Shown piece after piece: positions 13,141-25,247 of a stretch of DNA of 64,000 nucleotides. Source of the DNA: Suillus spraguei (taxonomy: Eukaryota; Basidiomycota; Agaricomycetes; Boletales; Suillaceae); assembly GCA_016800925.1 (NCBI GenBank), contig JABCPU010000267.1:28573-92572 (forward strand). Reading direction: 5' to 3'. Numbering within the stretch: the first letter of the stretch is position 1; every line of letters begins with the position of its first letter. The translations under genes were made by a program, and so were the position numbers. The notes under the pieces were generated by a model. The model did not search any database and was not told where the DNA came from. It saw only the letters and a program-made list of their open reading frames with translations.

Positions 13141-15043
13141 TTGCCAGCGATTCTAGGTTGTCCGACATCTCTAAATGGTGTCGTGATGTCTGGTAGCATA
13201 TCATTCCAGTACTAGCTAGTGGTAGTACTACATACTCTTTACATTAGCTTTCCTCTCGAGACAAGTTTTAATTTCGTTCTTGATTGTGTGAGATCCGATC
13301 AGCTGAGCTCACTCCGACCCGTGAGGATCTGATGATATATATATAGTAGCTCTTCATAAATGCACGAAATCTTTACCCACTGATCGCCTGAGATCGATGA
13401 ACGAAGGCGAAGATAGTACCCGGTCCCAAGTAGTCTGCCCTACACAGCCCTTTTTTCCGAAAAAAAATGTCAAATTTCATGTCCTATGGAGAGTCATCTC
13501 TAAGGAGGGCAATACTATCTAGTCTAGGGGACCCCCGGTGTCCCCACCACATCTTTTCGACGCGCTGCCCTTCGAAGATGAGATGTGACTTAAAAACTTG
13601 CTGACAAGTTTGCGCGTACTCAGCCGCTTTCGGATTTCCTGGTCCGATGACGCCAGGATATTTCCGGAGAAGAGTCTGATCAATAATTCAAGACCTGGAT
13701 CTTCAGCGCTTCAGCTCTGAAATAGAAAGCCGCTCGAAGAATGGATTGGACAGCTTTCGACGTCAGATGAAAAAAAAAATCGTCGCACGTTTTCTGACTC
13801 GGACGTGCTAGAAGTTCGACCTCTTGGGAAAAGGTAAATAACTTTACAGCAAGACAAACACTATTAGCTCGAGCCTCGGACCGAATATTGATCGGAAAAC
13901 CTTTCACCTGCGCTAACCTCCATTCCGATGTTAACATGGTCCGAGTTTGGCTTGCTGCAAAGTTGTGATGTCTACTTCCAACCCAGGGTCTTGCCAGTGA
14001 CAGAGACAGATCATTCTTGGGCCGTCAACCGTGGGTACTATGAAGAGATATCGTAATATCATATGGGAAAGGATTTCGACCGCAATCGGCATAATCGCCA
14101 GTAAGAACTCACTAGTTCACTGATTGCAGCACTTTGTAAGTGGCGGGCAGATCGCGAGAGCTGTATATCCTAAAGGAGCGTGAACAAAAGTAGCTTGGGA
14201 GTGCCATTTCGTTTGAAGTGGGCTAGCTCGACCTCGGCTGTTTAGAAGCCATACTATCCAGGTGGCACTGAGAGTCTCAGATGGGCCGATGTCTTCAATA
14301 GTAGGTGCGTATTAGTAGCGCTGCCCGTTTGACTCGGAGTTCTGCCATTCAAGTCCTTGTTGTATTAACGATGTATGATAGGCTGGAGATGTGACTTTCA
14401 TGAGCGAGATGTACGGAGATACCTGTCAAGTAGTGGCAGAACCAGCTTATCGGCACTATTCTCCAGTTAACAAACTCAAGGAAGTAATAAGTACGTTATT
14501 ACATAACGCGGCGCTTGTTCCTCACCACAAGTCAAGGCCTCTATTTTGGCACGCGTGCCCTGCACCGGTCATGTACCTACATGACGTCAGGCGATTCGTG
14601 CAATTACATTCTAATCGACACTGCAATCATGTACATGCACTCACGCACCGATTCAACGAACAAAGGAAATCATCGCTTTCATAAAAAAAGTAGGGCCCCG
14701 ACACTTGCCAAGCTCGAACTTCATGCGGGCGGCTTGATTAAGCGCTAAATAATTTCTACCAACCATGTCCATGGATTTTTAGGGTTCTTGTTATCCCGCT
14801 AAGTCAGGAGCTGGACGTAAGTCCTACCCTTGTTCATATGGAATCATTGTCTTCCTTCTCTTTTGGTCTCGCTAGTAGAATCTAACCTTCAGGTCACCGG
14901 GCGCACCTGGCGCCTATCAGATAGCAAGATCGTGACTGGGATATAAGAAAACGAAGGTAAGCACCAGAACCATACCCATCGCACTATCTTGTTTCGCATC
15001 AGCTGCTCCAATTCCCCCACAACTTTAACTCCTCATTGAAACA
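13141..15043. other. Intergenic, mostly featureless, contains one relic exon
   Basis: Only short unrelated frames are present apart from the minus-strand piece at 13519-13675, listed separately. A gatataaga element near 14940 may be the TATA box of the gene starting at 15044. Confidence 0.45.
13519..13675 (-). pseudogene. Isolated protein-like exon, family not recognised
   Basis: From a possible splice acceptor (gatcag at 13681-13676) a minus-strand frame reads TLLRKYPGVIGPGNPKAAEY and, further on, SHLIFEGQRVEKMWWGHRGS, then stops at 13519. Composition and rhythm look coding, with helix-like segments and a Trp pair. I do not recognise the family. An upstream frame at 13937-13680 ends in the same area but does not join it cleanly. 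It could be the last exon of a decayed gene or a chance frame. Confidence 0.25.
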
Positions 15044-15677
15044 ATGCCAAGGCAAGACAAGTCGGTCTTGCAAAAACGGTACAGGAACAAGGAGCTCGAT
15101 GGGTTTTCCTTGGTACGGAAGGAGATTCGTTACGCTACTGGAGGTGACATAGACCCTAAAACGAGACAAGATGTCCTACGAAAAGGTGTGTGTATCATTA
15201 GTAGATGAGAAAAAAATAAAACTAACTGACAGTCTGGTTTGTTCAGCTGCACGGTTGATTAGGGAGCTTTCTGTGTTGAACAAAAAGTTGCAACACCAAC
15301 TTCATAATTCCCGTCACACCGGCTCTGGAATACCGCCAAGTTATGTGGCAGAACTCCCGACAACAATTGGCAGTAAGTAGGTTTTGTCCAGACAATCTGT
15401 ACCTCATTGACGGCCGGCAGGTCCTTGTACCCAGAGCTCATATTCCCCTGTACTTTACGACCCTTTCATCGAGCAACCAAACAGTGCCTGCCAGCTCGCA
15501 GGTATACCGCCAACTGAATTATATTCATATGTCACCAGCACCGGCTATGAACTATGTGATGTCAACATGTCAATGGGGAACACGGGCATCACTCCGGCAT
15601 ATGATCAGGTCATCAGCCGGGTTGATCCTCATTGGAGCCCAGGTCGCCAGTATTATGACACACTCAAGTACATCTAG
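15044..15677 (+). CDS. Small bHLH-like protein, copy B
   Basis: Three exons (15044-15185, 15247-15372, 15421-15677) give 174 residues with no frame break. The protein starts almost directly with the basic segment KSVLQKRYRNKELDGF, followed by helix 1 (SLVRKEIRYATGG), a loop, and helix 2 with zipper-like heptads (KAARLIRELSVLNKKLQHQL). The tail is Ser/Tyr/Pro-rich and ends in SPGRQYYDTLKYI, resembling the QYYP-containing tails of copies C and D. Introns are 61 nt (phase 1, at the K/A junction of helix 2) and 48 nt (phase 1). This is the best-preserved member of the local family. A nuclear, DNA-binding or dimerising role is inferred from the bHLH-like layout only. Confidence 0.75.
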
Positions 15678-15915
15678 GACTGTAGAATTGCCTAGTGTAC
15701 ATCAACTTGCACCTGTGATATATAGCTAGATATTACTATCTGTTGGGGGTCGAGTGGCTTACGGAGTGAATGATTGCATGTAGAATATCTGACTCCGGCA
15801 TTCCGGGCAGGTAGCGTATAATAATTATCCTTTGTTCGGCAACACCAACGCCACTTGTAAGCTCATGATTCCGAAGATGGACCGAGGGATTCGCCGCATT
15901 TCACATCGTTCAGCG

Positions 15916-17966
15916 CTACAACAGGTATCTATAACCTTTAGTAAGATTTAGATGGCGTTCCTCCTCATCAGCAGCTTTATTCAATCGCTCAAGATGCCGC
16001 CTAAACACCCAGGACAATAAGATGCATGAACTAGCCAGCATGATGCAAATGAGGTATGACTTTGTATATGTTGGACCCCAGCTGGATAGCCAAATGTATC
16101 TGGTATTGTATGACATGCCATCAATGGTACCACACGAGAGATACTAGAAAGGGACTGACGGGGATATGGTATTTCCTGATGTTCCAATGCAGTTCATGAA
16201 CCCGATGGCAATTGCTCGCTTGGAGCTCGAACGAGCGAATGTGTTACTAATCCACGTCAGTAAGATGACATTTGAGACCTGTCCTTGAGCCATGAAAAAT
16301 CTGGTTTGAATAATAAGGGAGCACGAAATAAGCGATACACGAAATATGACTGACAGCGAGATGTAGCGAGCGGTGAAATTCATCGTGGACATAGCCAGAG
16401 CATATCCAGTGATTAGCATCAACAACGCAAACACCATATGCCCAAAGCGTTCACGCGTCGCGTCAGAGTGACTTGAAAAACGTGAGTCTTCAACTGAAGG
16501 GTAAGTTGAAATTTCAATATGGCCTACCGTGCGACAGTGACTGCAGTGATTGTGCTCGTGATCCATGGCGGTATGCACAGCAGAAGACTAATGGTAGGCG
16601 AATACCCCATTGTGGCCGCCAGGGTAGGGAAGAACATATTGAAAGATAGAGATGCATTACAGCAACACAATGCCGTGCCAACCAACCACGTTCTCCAATC
16701 TGACATCATTACGAGGACATCGGAAAAGCCGCCGGATGACGCAGGCTCAGCGGCACCGTGACCTTCTGAATCCTCCTCCATCCGTTTTCGAGCAAGATCA
16801 TGCTCTGCGGGAGTGAGCCAACGCGCAGGGCCCGAAGGAAAGTCAGGAAGTATGAACATCCCACAGATGCCGATCACAACCGTTAAATAACCCTCTACGA
16901 AAAACAGCCACCTGCAAGTAGTCAACATCCATGCCAAACATCTGCTGGGAAAAGATGTCTGTTTCACACCTCCAGGCCGCATAACCGAGAAACCCCTCCA
17001 TAGTTGCCAGAATTCCAGAGGCTAGCAGCGAACCAAAAGCATTGCTGATTCCAATTCCTGCAGTGAAGAACGCGGTCCTGTACCCAAGCTCTTCTCGCTT
17101 ATACCTGCAATTCATTTAGCAAGCCAGTCTGTCATGTGAAGTGAACTGCGGGAAGCACCATCTTGAAAGTAGATAGACAGCACCAGGATAGAAGGTGGCT
17201 TCTAAGAATCCCACCAGAAAGCGTGAAGAAAGCGCTTGGTAGTAGCTGCATAGATGTATATCAGCGCTTCAATCGTGTACTGTGGTACAATATACCAACT
17301 TCGTGGATATCCCTTCATTGCGAGTGGACGTTCATTCTAAATTCGTCATAATAAACACACATAAGATAACAAAACACACCGATGAGAGTGGTCAGGAGAC
17401 CCCATAGCGACATACAACTCGATAGATACAGTGATGGTTTTTCTATGCGAGTGAGAATCATGTTTCTGCCACCATAGTTCAACTTTCAAGTGGACGTATT
17501 TAAAGCTAAAATACTCACGATGGTGTTTGCATGAACACATATCCAATGTATAGACTGCTGATCAACGTATTAAACTGCCTACCCTTCATGCCGAGGTCTT
17601 CCTCGAAACCGCGAAGCCTTGCAGCGCTATGAGTAATAACAGTTATTAGCTAGAAACATAGATGTTTCTTACAGAACGTCTTACGCAGCATTATTTCGAT
17701 CCATCTAGTAGATGTAGTAATTATTACAGAGGCAGAGAATGCACGAGACAAGTTATTGGTGTCTTACGCACCTGGTTTAAGATGTAGATAAGAATGAGAT
17801 ACGCTGTTCTAAAATCAAGTTTTCGTAGAAGATTTCGCTCTATAATTTTCCTAGAGATGGACTCCGGGTCGTCATTGTCGCTGTCCAGGGATGTACCGTA
17901 GACAGACTCTGTAGACTCGCCGACTTCTAAATGCAACAGTGACCTGCTTTCACCTGGAGAGGACAT
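15916..17966 (-). CDS. MFS permease, Dal5/allantoate-permease type
   Basis: Ten exons (17966-17772, 17704-17685, 17626-17519, 17465-17376, 17245-17159, 17104-16970, 16911-16528, 16471-16355, 16300-16160, 16099-15916) give an intact 486-residue major facilitator protein. Family marks include LILIYILNQMDRNNAA, QFNTLISSLYIGYVFMQTPS, ATFYPGAVYLLSRWYKREEL, the TM-rich middle and SSWGPTYTKSY near the end. This family imports small organic anions such as allantoate, nicotinate or pantothenate by proton symport at the plasma membrane; the substrate here cannot be told. The start at 17966 (MSSPGESRS) gives a usual acidic N-terminus; an upstream in-frame Met at 18200 exists. Intron 4 (130 nt) is the longest. 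The tail converges on copy B of the bHLH-like family, 238 nt away. Confidence 0.88.
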
Positions 17967-19692
17967 GGATGTTCGGAGTTCACAGCCCCGTGGGATGGCA
18001 CGGGGTCCAGAACAACTTGAAACTACTAGTGATATGCCTCCAGCTGTGAATGTTTCAATTTTAGCTAGCATTGCCCCAAGATAAGCCTGAGTAAGCCGGG
18101 TTCGTGCACCCGGTGAGAATGATGCGTCATAGTTTCTCATTGATATTGGCCGTTGCTGACGATGGACTTGGTAAGGTGGGATGTTCGATTGAAGTGGCAT
18201 TACAAAGCGAGTCGTAGAGCCGTTCCTGATTCAATATTAAAGGCAGCGTCATGGTATTAATATTGTGGTTCAAGTTGTAATATTCGGTTATCAATAAAAC
18301 TTCGACTTGACGTAATCAATCCCGACTCCCATGTGCCAAGATTCTCCTGGCTTTCCTTCAGTGCTTGGGTCATCAAATAGCTAAGTTCCACAGTAGGTAC
18401 GTCGCTACGCAATGTTCTTTCAGACTCTGATCATCCCAGTGTGCCAATTTAGGGCCTAGGCTCAGAACGAGCTGGCGCCTACTACCTAGGGCAAGTGAGA
18501 TGCGGTATGACGATTGATGTTTGATAATTGGCTTCATTTGCATGTCAGTGAGGAGGCCTTTTTTTGTTTGAGGGTTACTGAGTATGCTATTGAAGGCGCA
18601 ATTCAGATCAGGCTGATCTTGGGAATTCGGTTCTGTCAACCTGATCCACCTCATCATGAGCTTTTCCCAATCTGTAGGAAATCTATTCCATCTTTCGTAC
18701 CTCTTTCAGGACTGGTCCTGCGAGCGCAATTGTTTTGCTGGTTTATTTCAATGTCTTGGCAACCAGACAGCCAGGTAGCACCATGCAGCTCCCTGTCTAC
18801 TCCACTTTTTGTTTGGAAGATGTATTCCTCGGGTATTCATATTATTCTCAAGTGAGATGCTTAGGTTAATATGCGTCGCTGTTAAGAATAAGCCAACTTT
18901 GCCCATGCCTGCTGGCATTCGACCAGCAGTGTATGCCTTAGTTGGCGCATTTATCCTACCCTCTGAGCTGCATCTGAACAGCAAAATTTGGGACACTCAC
19001 CGACACAAGCCAAGCTGATACAGTCACCGATATTTTGCAGGCAAGGAAAGATAGGAAGTTCATGAGACACAAGATCGGATTCCTTCACTCCGAGTTTTGT
19101 AATTTCAATTACCTCCAACTCCAATATCTTCAGCTATATGAAAGCTCCTGCAGTCACCCGTGTTCTGCGCGTTACAAGAGCTGGATGCAACATGCAAAAG
19201 TCTAGTCATCTTGGAGGCTTTTTTGGAGAAGCTCATCATCACTCCAATAGTATTATCCTTCACGATCATGCAATGGATAATTCTGGGTCATCACATGGTC
19301 GTGCATCGTGGGTGGACATATGTACTAAGCAGGTTTGCAAATTGCCGAGAACTGTGACAAAACTATGTGTAGCTGGACTGGACGCGGCAAAATTGCTAAT
19401 TGTGGTTTACATTTTGTTTAAAAACTAAACGCTAAGTCAGACTAAGGTACGAGTTTAGTTTACGGCGAGCAGGAAACGAAATAATAGACGTACCCTCTAT
19501 CCCCAGATAACGGACTGATGAAAGAGGGTACAAGCGAGTCCAGTCATATATAATTGTAGAGCATGCCAAATGTTCAATCTCCGCGTTCGCGTCGGCATTC
19601 GAGCTAAGCTCCAACATTTTGCAAGCTGTGGCTGATCAGTGCAGTTTTCCCAGTCACAGTAAACTTCTACTAGCTATTCTACCACAAGTACT
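17967..19692. other. Intergenic, no gene recognised
   Basis: Many short frames on both strands, none with recognisable motifs or consistent splice joins. Probably 5' regions of the permease (left) and F-box gene (right) with non-coding sequence between. Confidence 0.45.
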
Positions 19693-21409
19693 ATGGAGAC
19701 CAAAAATGCAGAGGCAATTCACTCAAGTCAACATGCTCACAGCAGATATGGTCGCAGTGTTTCCTCTTTCTTGCCAGCATCTGCTCGTTGTATCATGATT
19801 GGTGAGCTTCGGTGGAAAATTTTTGAACTGGTTGCTCTACCTGACATGCCTGTTAGTAATATTCTTGGGCGGCCTTCGGAATCTAGCTGGGAGACGGATG
19901 ATGTGGATGATGAATTTAGCTTTATGAGAGAGTCACTTCTGGCACTTGCCTTGACGTGCAAGTCATTTGCTGGACCTGCGCTGGACCTTCTGTGGCGACA
20001 CCTAGGTGGACTTGAACCTCTTATCAAATATCTCCCACAAAGCCTATGGAAACAGGACGGGAAAAAGCTAGTTAGTCAAGCTCTGGCTCATGCTCAAGAG
20101 TGTATTAATTCATCATTTGACAGGAATTTCAAAGAACCATGACCCTCGATGACTGGTCCATTTTTTGCAAATACAACCACCGCGTCCGTTCATTGCTCAA
20201 TCAATGTTACGTGAAGCACTCGAAAGACACGATCTGCAGCACCAAAATATAGCATACCCTCAACTATCCTCCCTTCTCCCTTCCCTTGCTCCCCAACTTG
20301 ACGTCCCTTACTTGGACTGAGACTTCCGACGAGACATTTCATTATATTCAGTTGTTTGTGACCCCAAAATTGACGATGCTCAACATTTCCGGTCCCGCGC
20401 GCCATTTCTACACTACATCATCCTTCTTTGGCCCATCCGAACAGTCCATCTTATCATCTATCGCAAAGTCATGCCCTTCTATCTCGCACTTCAATTTCAA
20501 TTTCGTTCAAAATAGGGATGAATCCACAGAATTAGTCGAACACATGTCGACCGTGTTGCAATCATGGTCTCGACTAATATCATCGAGGACTGGAATAGTG
20601 TCCGAGGCAGCAATACCATATCTCTCCAAGTTGCCTTCGCTTCGAGTTTTGAAGTTCACATTACCTTCAACTCTCATATCCGTTGATAGCAGCTCGCCAT
20701 CACTGCGAAAGTATTATCTTTCACAATCACTGATGGAGTGAATTCCGTACGGGCCCTTCCGGCTCTGATTTCTCGCATATGCGATTTATGTGCAGACAAT
20801 TCACTGCAACAGGTACAGCTCAGCATCACTAACCAACACGCTCGTGGAATTTCTTCAATCGAAGCTGCGACCTTTCAACCACTCTTTACATTTCGCGACC
20901 TTCGCAAGTTCAACTTCACTACGTATTATCGCTGTGATGTGCGAATGGATGATGCTGACCTTGTGGAGATGGCCAAGGCCTGGCCTCTCCTAGAGGATTT
21001 AGCCATCCCCGGATGGCCTAAAGCCAGTCATGAAGTCACCCCACACGCCTTCGTCTCGCTGTTGTGGCATTGCCCGCGTTTAGTCTCGGTTGCTGTTCCC
21101 GTAGACTGGACCACGATAGACTACGATGACATATCCCGTGATATTCCTTACCATGGATTTTCTCATAACGCAGTATCCAAATCAGTCTTTCGATGTCAAT
21201 CAGAGCTCAACAATCCGATATCAATTGCTGCTTTCATATCAGCCGTTGCACCCAATGTAACATCAATCAAGGGACATGAATCCTGGATGATAGTCGAGAA
21301 CATGCTCGCTGCCATATCCATTATCCGTGAGCAAGGGATGAGAATGATGCTGAATAGGCCAATGGGTGGTTTATACAACCACTACAGGGCTGCGCAGCGG
21401 GGAGAATGA
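19693..21409 (+). pseudogene. F-box/LRR-type protein gene with one frame disruption
   Basis: Exons 19693-20070, 20124-20210 and 20253 onward encode a mushroom-type F-box protein. An F-box-like segment (IGELRWKIFELVALPD ... LALTCKSFAGPALDLLWRHL) is followed by leucine-rich strands such as LPNLTSLTWTETSDETF. These proteins recruit substrates to SCF ubiquitin ligases. Near 20708-20712 the frame fails: the reading LRK is followed by a stop at 20739, while the next frame continues LSFTITDGVNSVRALPALIS to the stop at 21409. One extra A in the AAA run (20708-20710) would restore a single frame reading LRKVLSFTITDG. That suggests a missing base rather than an old pseudogene, as the downstream 220 residues stay open. 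The second intron (42 nt) is short and its boundaries are uncertain. Confidence 0.66.
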
Positions 21410-22256
21410 CGATGTTAATGAGGGTGTCAGCGTTGATGGTTCCAGGAAGATGGCAGAAGTAAAGGCGACTTGGAATGCTTTCTTACTCAAATTTTCCTGT
21501 CCAGATTACCGCTCCCGGTCAAGGACCCTCAACGAATCACTTTCCTATCCATATCTCGCAATTTTACAGCAGGAGTAGATATATTATGGTTCCAATATAC
21601 ATCATGCGTTGAATGTACATGGTCCGATCGACGAAGTATCAGTTAACCAATTCACCGGGATGCCAGCTTGCGGGCACTTACAACTTATCCTGTATTTACC
21701 TGCTAACGTGTTCACTTGCGCGAAGTATCTCGCCACCCCATACTCGGCGAAATCATGGACATGGACTGTGGCAATGATTAAATTTTTGGAAGATCTGATG
21801 CTTTTAAATGAGGGAGAATAGACATCGATATGTTGCACCATTACGATATGCATGTACATATAACGTAGTAGCCGTTGGTCATGGCATGTCCAAGTCACCG
21901 AGTGCACATTAATCCTCAGAAACGAAGGAGACACTCGAATATTATTGTATCATGCAAGACTCAACGAAGAGTCTAAAAGAAGCAGCCACTTAATCAACTT
22001 AAGCTTCACCTATTCTGAATACTGTAGTTCACGATTACACTAATTCTGAGATCTGAATCACGGAAGCAAACTTAATTGGCATGCACTTCGTACATGTATC
22101 TTATTCCACGATATCCGATGCTTCCATTAAGATTCTTTGCTGTGTAATAGCTTGTGGGTGCCAGTAAGTAAGCTCAACATATCCATATCCTGTATCGTAA
22201 ACAGTAGCAGGCCAGAAACCGAAAAGGCAGAAAAAAAGCAAAGATGAATATCAAGG
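21410..22256. other. Intergenic, 3' flanks of convergent genes
   Basis: Lies between the convergent F-box and VPS39-like genes. A frame at 21366-21578 overlaps the F-box end and looks like 3' flank. No feature is recognised. Confidence 0.45.
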
Positions 22257-25080
22257 TCATCTAACATCTACCTCTTCCCCATTGCTCACACGAGGATGTA
22301 CGTTAGCAACATCAACTTCGTTCCGTCCCTGGTCCTGCAGATGCAGCGCGATTTTTTCTGCAAGGCCATCCTTCTCATTGAAGCTCTCGGGTTCTCTATC
22401 TCCATCCTCATCCTCATCGGCTTCTTCTATGACGGCGCCTTGTTCCCGGAACATGAGGTAGGAGCCCTCAAACACCTGGGAAGCACAATCAGGAATGAGA
22501 GGCTTTATAGGGGGGACGATTCTAACCTTGGAGTTCTGTGCAGCACAGATTGCCTTGATTATCTGACCCTCATGCTTGGCATGGAGTGTACGTCGGAATG
22601 AGTGAGTCAGGAAAGGAGAAAGGGAGCTAAGTGGCCAGTCTGGCGGTACGAGGGGAATGACCTGTAAATGTTATGAGATGTCGTAACAACCATATAGTAC
22701 ACAATCAGTTTATGACTGTAGTAAGGAATGTACCCACGTCAACAGCATCTAAACTCGCGGCCTGTGAGCTTAGTAGTCTCGTGGTTTGCTGAGGCTCTCT
22801 GCGAAACAATCACATGCCGAGACTAGGACTTGCAGGGTTGTAAACGTACCCGTCTTCCATGTAAACTTCTAAAAGCATTCTCACCAACTCTCCCTTCCCC
22901 TCTGAGCTCTTCTCCCTCTCCAAAATTCCAGAGCCACCCTTAGCTGCGAACAGCGCGCCCCATTCACCCATTCCGCAAGCTTCGACCGCTTCTACAGGAA
23001 CGACAATGCCCCCCGTTCGAGCGTATGTCTCTGCCGAGACAGGATCTCGTAGCGTGAGGGCCAGTGCGCGGAGGGCTGTCCTGTGCATGCCCATCTAGAA
23101 AGCAACCTAAAAAGACAAGAAACATTACATATAAAAAGTACTGACCTTGCCGTCAAGCAACGCCACTTCCAAGCCAAGGACCTTGTCGAAGCCGCTAGCA
23201 ACAATTTGTGACTTGACTATTTCAGCGTTATATCCCGATAGAGCCTGCAGAGCAAACAAGGCTTTGAGCCGTGCGCGCTTTGACGGAGAGTCGGGTGCTG
23301 TCGATACAAAATAGGTAAGGAAGGACGATTGTGGACGTTGGAGCTGCGTGGATGGAGGGGAGAGCACATATTTTTGCGAAGATTGCGAGGTGTAAGAAGC
23401 GACTATATATTATTCATCCACTGGGTTGAAAATTTGAGCGACCAACGTGAAATTTAACGCACATTTGGCACGCCAGAGCTTTAGAGTGCTTTCGTCTTGC
23501 AGACACTCGAGCAGCTCGTCAACACATGCTTGCACAAGCTGTGCATGGAGTTCCGCATCCTTGTCAAAAAGATCCACAGTAAGCTTTGTGGCGGCACAAC
23601 GAAACACGCAACGTACATCTCGCCTTCTCACAATGATTAGCCACTCCAAGAATTTCCTTGCTGCAATGGGATGTAACTGTCGTAACTCGGAAAGGACAGT
23701 GAGATCCTCCTCTCGGTCTTTTTCTTTTACAGACCTCTTGGTCGACATGAGAAGCTAAATCATAGCGCGATCAGTTGCGCACAGCTACTGCCATCTCATG
23801 CTTACCATAAGCCCTCGCTCTGAATCTCGTGCTGTCAGCCATACTCCCCATTTTCGAAGCATTGCCCTGTCTCTTCCCTGTTTTGATTCTAGCAGGGCAA
23901 ACATATTACTCAGGGGGTTCGACACGGAAGAATCACTATATCGTCCCTCAACCAACCTAAAGTGAGCATCAGCATTATCAATATCTGCTTAATAATGAAA
24001 GGCAGGGTCAAAGCAGTACCTACCCCTTCCAAATCTCCATCACTCGTCCTTCGTCACCTCTGGCCCTGAGTAATGCACATAGAGCACCCACTTCTCCGGT
24101 TTCGAGGAGTACAGGTTCCACAGCTGAAAGGCTGGTGGAATTTACACTTTCAAGGTGAGAAATGAGAGACGTAGTGTCACCCGATCGCGCGAATAATATA
24201 GCGAGGGCTGTGTCCGTCACCTGGCGAATCCATTAGAACCACGTAACTCCAATAGAAAATTGCATAATGACCTCCTGTTGCTTGTATTTTCCTTGTCCCT
24301 TGAAGCCTTGGAGAACAGACTTGATCATCACTATGGCTTCTTCCCGAAGAATCTTATGAATCTCCTGGGCAGCAAGTGCCTCACGAGTGGAGGGTGGGAG
24401 ATGAGGAGAGTAATTCCTAACTAGGTTTGCGGCAACTATCAGTTCCGCCCAGACGGGGGAGAGGGGTGGGTGAGTCGGCTGCCGGGGTGTCGGAAAGAGG
24501 TAGTGGCGCATGGTCGGGAAGACAAGGATGGAAAGGGGGATTTGATAGATTTAAGTACTCACTGAGATCATCAACATTTGCCTCGATGGGCATTCGCTTT
24601 GCAACACCGTCGTACATGTCCGCTTCTTCACCATCAGTGAACAATGGCCGTGATAACTCGGGAAAATATGATATAAGGATACGGGGATCGAGTGCGCCTG
24701 CGAGAAAGTGTGGGGCCGCATCCACGAAGCGTGTTTGGGAGAACAGAGCAAACGCGATAATTTGGTGTATGTATTCCAGTGTTTCAGCCTTTTGTACCGG
24801 TCAATATTCGTCTAACAAGTAGATGAAACAATGGCACCTCGTCAGAATCTAATGCCTGACCAGATGCGAAGTTGTTTGCGAGGTCGACAGCATCTTCGAC
24901 TTTGTTGTTTTCAAGCAGCGTTTCAACTTGAGCAATGATAGTCGACTGAACCAGCGAATGAATAGTGTCCTGTCCGTAAACCAAAATAGAAGAACGAGGG
25001 AAAGAACCATGGCGCATCCTGGCAGACTTGCCAGTGCGTACAAACACTGACAAGCTTTCAGTTCCTCAGCTTCAGGAGGA
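22257..25080 (-). CDS. VPS39/TRAP1-like tethering subunit, N-terminal half not found
   Basis: Proteins of this family (Vps39/Vam6, Vps3, TGFBRAP1) are subunits of the HOPS and CORVET complexes that tether endosomes and vacuoles. About a dozen exons give a clean, frame-consistent C-terminal half. It reads SILVYGQDTIHSLVQSTI, ALDPRILISYFPELSRPLF, then the clathrin-type repeat piece LETGEVGALCALLRARGD. After that come WRAKFASYTS and the VPS39 domain-2 segment VIPLVPPDWPLSSLSPFL, followed by HAKHEGQIIKAI. It ends in a Glu/Asp-rich tail with stop at 22257. The usual N-terminal citron-homology (CNH) beta-propeller, some 300 residues, should lie upstream. That DNA is instead occupied from 25248 by a divergent TBC gene. 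No convincing start codon or 5' exon could be found, so the true 5' end is unknown. Confidence 0.78.
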
Positions 25081-25247
25081 TACAAAAAAGTCAACAGTCG
25101 AGTATAGCCGATATCCAAAATGAAGTTATTCTGGCAAGCTTATAGTTAGAGTTACTTGCAGTACTTAGAAGTTAGAGCCAGCATTACTGATTAGTCAGCT
25201 TGTGTGGGGACAAGGGCAAAATTGGGGCAAACCAAAAGTACTTATCC

